DNA from: Ananas comosus
Lineage: Eukaryota > Streptophyta > Magnoliopsida > Poales > Bromeliaceae
Direction of reading: 5' to 3'
Assembly (NCBI RefSeq): GCF_001540865.1
Contig: NC_033627.1
Coordinates: 630,432-694,431, forward strand
Length of the DNA stretch: 64,000 nt
Part shown: positions 63,757 through 64,000 of the stretch, one piece after another
Numbering within the stretch: position 1 is the stretch's first letter
Layout of the letters: each line of letters begins with the position of its first letter
Made by a program: the position numbers and the translations under genes
Notes under the pieces: model-generated
Told to the model about the DNA's origin: nothing
Databases searched by the model: none
Seen by the model: only the letters and a program-made list of their open reading frames with translations

Positions 63757-64000
63757 TTTTTGAGAAAGAAGTAGCGAGCTACCTGCTTCATTCATCAAGC
63801 ATAATGAACTAAGTGTACATGATGGAAGCAGCTAAGGCCTCTTATGAAGCAGAAAAAAGTAGAAAATGAACAAGGAAGGAAAAATAGAACTATAGGAGAA
63901 AGCTAGAGAGCTAGAACAGGTGATGCGAAAATACAAAAGTGAGAGATCAGGAAGAAGAAGAAAGGGATCACAGGTCGTTCCCGGCATTCATCAAGGCAAG
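63757..64000 (-). mobile_element. 3' end of a LINE running off the right edge
   Basis: Minus strand: 3' UTR-like DNA ending GAAGCAGGTAGCTCGCTACT, then CTTTCTC and an A-rich tail (plus-strand poly(T) at 63756-63763). The stem-loop GTAGC-TC-GCTAC is the one seen in the LINE at 52441 and the SINE copies. The rest of the element is outside the window, so its class is inferred from this end. Confidence 0.6.

Overview
This is a plant nuclear window, most likely from a commelinid monocot that is not a grass; pineapple (Ananas) would fit. Three things point there. Most genes are split by GT-AG introns. One intronless gene (the subtilase) is extremely GC-rich and sits in AT-rich intergenic DNA. The gaps are full of plant-type small transposons. 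The species call is inference and rests on no database search.

Layout from left to right. 1-880: 5' end of an SRFR1-type TPR protein gene (minus strand, running off the left edge). 3166-6577: complete four-exon clade-D type 2C protein phosphatase (minus). 8376-28741: about 20 kb of accessory DNA. Two copies of the same AT-rich block (A, 8376-10990; B, 14263-19090) each precede a different coding unit. Block A leads into an intact single-exon F-box gene (11199-12353). Block B leads into a Helitron coding region with a RepHel gene (HUH Rep plus PIF1-type helicase, broken by one in-frame stop and one frameshift) and an RPA70-like gene. It ends in a textbook Helitron 3' terminus (hairpin plus CTAGT). 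A fragment of plastid inverted-repeat DNA (trnR-ACG, 3' part of rrn5) is inserted in block B. 33938-36245: RHY1A-like RING-H2 E3 ligase (minus). 41590-43022: syntaxin-6-like tail-anchored SNARE-related protein (minus). 44896-47280: SBT1-type subtilase (minus), damaged by an assembly join. 54925-58893: prolyl 4-hydroxylase (plus, eight exons). 60061-63564: plant protein with six copies of an LVKHVSRLERE-like motif (plus, five exons).

The gaps between genes hold a tRNA-derived SINE family (five copies, three with good target-site duplications). Its 3' stem-loop matches the 3' end of two LINE pieces in the same window. There is also a family of inverted-repeat MITEs sitting in (TA)n tracts, a Mutator-type foldback MITE with a perfect 9-bp duplication, and a Tourist-like MITE with a TAA duplication. 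All three undetermined bases (13647, 46494, 53930) lie between direct repeats of their own flanks, so these look like assembly joins.

The host genes are ordinary housekeeping or signalling genes with no evident shared pathway. The most interesting part is the Helitron complex. The same 5' block, with a possible leader exon, stands before both the F-box gene and RepHel, so one Helitron-type 5' region may be driving two different coding units.
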